Assembly (NCBI GenBank): GCA_018398765.1 | Contig: JAHBMJ010001174.1 | Span: 22,501-32,812, forward strand | DNA: 10,312 nt | Direction: 5' to 3' | Source of the DNA: Chromera velia | Lineage: Eukaryota > Sar > Chromeraceae | Part shown: piece by piece, positions 7,935 through 10,312 of the stretch | Numbering within the stretch: position 1 is the first letter of the stretch | Layout: the number at the start of each line of letters is the position of its first letter | Translations under genes and position numbers: made by a program | The notes under the pieces: model-generated | What the model was told of the DNA's origin: nothing | Seen by the model: the letters and a program-made list of their open reading frames with translations, nothing else | The model's database searches: none

Positions 7935-8329
7935 GTGTCACTGCATGGGCTACATGAAGGGAATGGGACTGCGTGTGCTGCTTGACAGCCTCATTGTGAC
8001 AGGTCATCGCACTCATCGATTTCGACTGCCTGGGACGCTAGATGCATGCTCTTTCCGCTTCATGATCGTTGACCTGAACCCTTCTCTGAATTGGTAGGTC
8101 TTCGCACCAAAGGTGTGATAGAGAAAAGGTCGCAGGAAGGGAGCAGGTCGTAGCGTGTTGCGTTTCAGCGATCGGGTGAAAAGCTGATTCGATGTCGTAT
8201 CGCATGAAGCATGATGGATCACTTCAAACCCACAACGAGGTTCAATCATCGTGACAATCGATGAAGAGAGTCGAGAAACCATGGATAAGTACCAATCATT
8301 ACATACATATCGATCCTGGTATATATCAA
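7935..8329. other. Intergenic stretch without recognisable features
   Basis: No supported gene. A 106-codon minus-strand frame (8333-8013) has no motif, no splice-linked partner and no coding character that I can see. Confidence 0.35.
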
Positions 8330-8865
8330 TCAATCATAGAATTAATCAAGCTTAGAATCAAGCTCTACATTCAAACTAGATATTCAAATTGCTAGTCAAA
8401 TTGTAAGCATTTACAAGAAAGCTCAAAGCTTGACTGATAAACATCATTATGGTTACTCAAATAATAACTTAATTAAAACATTTTCACCATTTTTGCATAT
8501 ATGTGTTTATAAATGACTGCTAAAATAATTACAAAGATTGACTTAAGTTTTATTTAATAAAAAGAATGACATCTTTAGTAAAATCCTGTAATTTAAGGTG
8601 CAAACTGAACGATTCTCTCTTTAATACAGTGCTTAAGGCCCTCAGTTAAGGTCACCACTAGGCCACCAGTATATTAATTACCCATAAATTTTTGTCTCGT
8701 TCTAGGTCTTCGGAAGTTAAAAAAATCTTTCTAGAACCAACTTTTAATACTAGTTTTTTATAGTAGCAATATAAATTATCTACAATCAACCTAGCGATCA
8801 ACACAATTAATTAAGAACATTAAAAAACGCCGTTATTCAAGTTTAGTAATTTATGGTTTCCACTG
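8330..8865. other. AT-rich island
   Basis: About 530 bp with a sharp shift to high AT content between more GC-rich flanks. It ends immediately at the stop codon of the right-hand gene, so its right part must include that gene's 3' UTR. It contains repeated AAGCTT/TCAAGC and TTAATTAA-type words but no open frame of note, no rRNA or tRNA that I recognise, and no tandem repeat. It could be an old transposon remnant or an organelle-derived insertion, but I cannot match it to either. Confidence 0.4.
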
Positions 8866-9390
8866 CTAGCATTCGGGGCCAAGAAACAAGCGTGCAAGCC
8901 ACGTTCTTGGAGGCACCCAATCACACCAAATGGCGGAAGAGGAAACGAGCGTTCCCATCGAGGCCTCCACGCGGAGATCTTTGCTCTTTTCACTCCCAAA
9001 AAGAGCCTTCTTACGCCGTGTAAGTTCTGCAGGATGGTTCATGAGTGCTTCCGCGTTGTCTCTGAGAAGGGATGGAGAGACGGGCTCTCCGTTGAAATAC
9101 GCACGGCCGTCGGGAACCCTGTCGTATCTCGGGTCCTCCTTGTCCTCCCAGGTCGGAAGCCTGCAGGACAGGGGGGCCGTTCGATCATCCGTAGGGGGCA
9201 TTTGATTGTCTCTCTTCTTTTTTCTTTCTTTCTTCTTTCTTCGTTCCTTTCTTTGCAGAGGATCGACGGGTTCATGTCGGAATTCAAAAGCCTCCCTCAT
9301 CAGACACGGAGGGAACGAAATGTACAGACACACAACGACAAAAAACATACACGTGAATTGAGGGACCGAAAAGGCTAGAGATGAGATAGA

Positions 9391-9431
<41 letters not shown>

Positions 9432-10312
9432 AGGAAGCCGGGCAGGCAGAAGGAAAAGAAAGGGAAGGGAGAGGACGCAAAAAGGGAGCGAATCACCGGA
9501 TGAAGAAAGACCCCGTGCACAAGAGAAATCTCCTCGAGCAGCCGAGATAGAAAGAACGGCGCCTTCTTTCGCTAACTCACCCAGCGGAGCACTCCAGAAG
9601 TGCAGGGCGTCTCCACGCTTTCAGCTTTGTCTCATACGCTTCCTGGCCCCTTACCTGAAAGCACACAGAAACGAAAAAGAAACAGTCAATGCAAGGGCAC
9701 ACACAGACGCCGCCTGACAGCTCTTCTTCTCTTGCCACCGAACTCTGTCTGCCTCGACCTGCTGCATCATCACCACCGCCAACGGAGATGCGAAAAGGAG
9801 CGACAAGAGGGCACTCAACGATTGTACTACGAGTAGGCTCACTAGCACACATGACGCCCAGAACTGCGTTAAACGATCCGCATACAGAAAAAATTCAAGT
9901 CACACACGTGGTCACCCAACCAACTTGCCAGGAAGACAGCGAGCCTGTCAGACAGATTCAGAAGCAAGAGGATTCTGAGACAGACACAAAACGCCCCATG
10001 CACGGTCCGTGCACCACCCAGCAGCCGCCCTTTCGACCGACTGACCCATGAGCTATTCACGTTCACCATCTGCCCCGACCGTCTCCACTTTGTCCGTTGT
10101 CCTCCCTTCAGTGCCGCCTCGAAGTCTGCGGACAGGGCTCCCTTGTATACATGCCTGCACGAATGCGAAGCAACAGGGCAGAACCGAACAGAAGAGAAAA
10201 GAACACAAAAACAGATCCAGAAAACCCAGGTGCTTGAGTCTAGAACCTCTCAGCCTCAGAGCTTCTCTGGAACCGTGCAGACAGACCTGGATGATGTCAG
10301 TAAAGCATGTAT
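8866..10312 (-). CDS. Multi-exon protein-coding gene of unknown family, 5' end outside the window
   Basis: Four exons are readable on the minus strand: 10312-10287 (partial), 10154-10067, 9654-9581 and 9295-8866 (TAG stop). Donors are GTCTGT (10286), GTGAAC (10066) and GTGAGT (9580). Acceptors are GTGCAG (ending 10155), TTTCAG (ending 9655) and CTGATGAG (ending 9296). Phases match at all three junctions (2, 0 and 2). The exons encode HVYKGALSADFEAALKGG, then RGQEAYETKLKAWRRPALLE, then EAFEFRHEPVDPLQ, a polybasic run, and LPTWEDKEDPRYDRVPDGRA followed by NAEALMNHPAELTRRKKALF. The protein is strongly charged and ends in a more hydrophobic tail with four tryptophans in the last exon. I do not recognise the family. 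The partial first exon is the weakest part, and a second donor 6 bp beyond 10066 would also keep frame. The 412-bp intron 10066-9655 shows nothing beyond its splice sites. Confidence 0.6.
9205..9253 (-). repeat. Purine-only GAAA/GAAG low-complexity tract inside the last exon
   Basis: On the coding strand this is an almost pure A/G tract with one C. It encodes the polybasic stretch RKERRKKKERKKKRD of the right-hand gene. It looks like a microsatellite that sits in frame within the exon. The resulting Lys/Arg cluster would fit a nuclear localisation signal or a nucleic-acid contact, but this is inference. Confidence 0.6.
9394..9430. repeat. (GA)n dinucleotide microsatellite in an intron
   Basis: About 18 uninterrupted AG units in the 9296-9580 intron. 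On the transcribed strand this is a CT run about 100 bp upstream of the acceptor, where it could add to the pyrimidine-rich context. Confidence 0.9.

Noticed and set aside
8013-8333. A 106-codon minus-strand frame
   Set aside because: No motif, no compatible splice sites to a neighbouring exon, and it begins in AT-rich intergenic sequence.
1-10312. CRISPR arrays, bacterial operons, tRNA or rRNA genes
   Set aside because: The repeats are direct microsatellites without unique spacers, the genes have spliceosomal introns, and I found no cloverleaf or rRNA core motif on either strand by eye.

Overview
This is nuclear DNA from a eukaryote, most likely a protist or microalga. Genes on both strands are split by short GT-AG introns (about 110 to 560 bp) whose phases match across junctions, and the gaps and introns are full of microsatellites. 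There are no bacterial operons or Shine-Dalgarno sites. The mixture of moderately GC-rich coding DNA, simple repeats and an ankyrin-repeat gene resembles a chromerid alga such as Chromera velia, but that is a guess from style and not a proven assignment.

Layout. (1) Positions 1-2601, minus strand: an intron-split gene of unknown family that runs off the left edge. Four exons (1-209, 556-902, 1194-1365, 1930-1982) join in compatible phases. An upstream exon with a BED-like zinc finger (2305-2601) may be its first exon. (2) Positions 2602-4494: no gene seen. This stretch holds a small fold-back element, an (ATC)n run, a long GATT array, an AT-rich stretch and a compound GA/ACAG/AC microsatellite duplicated with a 204-bp period. 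(3) Positions 4495-5667, minus strand: a complete two-exon ankyrin-repeat protein of 352 aa. (4) Positions 5668-6524: an intergenic region between divergent genes, with a (TA)n run. (5) Positions 6525-7571, plus strand: a single-exon 348-aa protein resembling the 2-oxoglutarate/Fe(II) oxygenases, with unusual residues at key positions. (6) Positions 7572-8865: no gene seen, only a 71-bp tandem repeat and a sharply AT-rich island. (7) Positions 8866-10312, minus strand: the 3' exons of a second multi-exon gene of unknown family, running off the right edge.

The four genes show no functional link to each other. The only shared regulatory possibility is the divergent spacer between the ankyrin and oxygenase genes. 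Exon boundaries were read by eye from splice-site consensus, frame continuity and phase matching, so they remain predictions.
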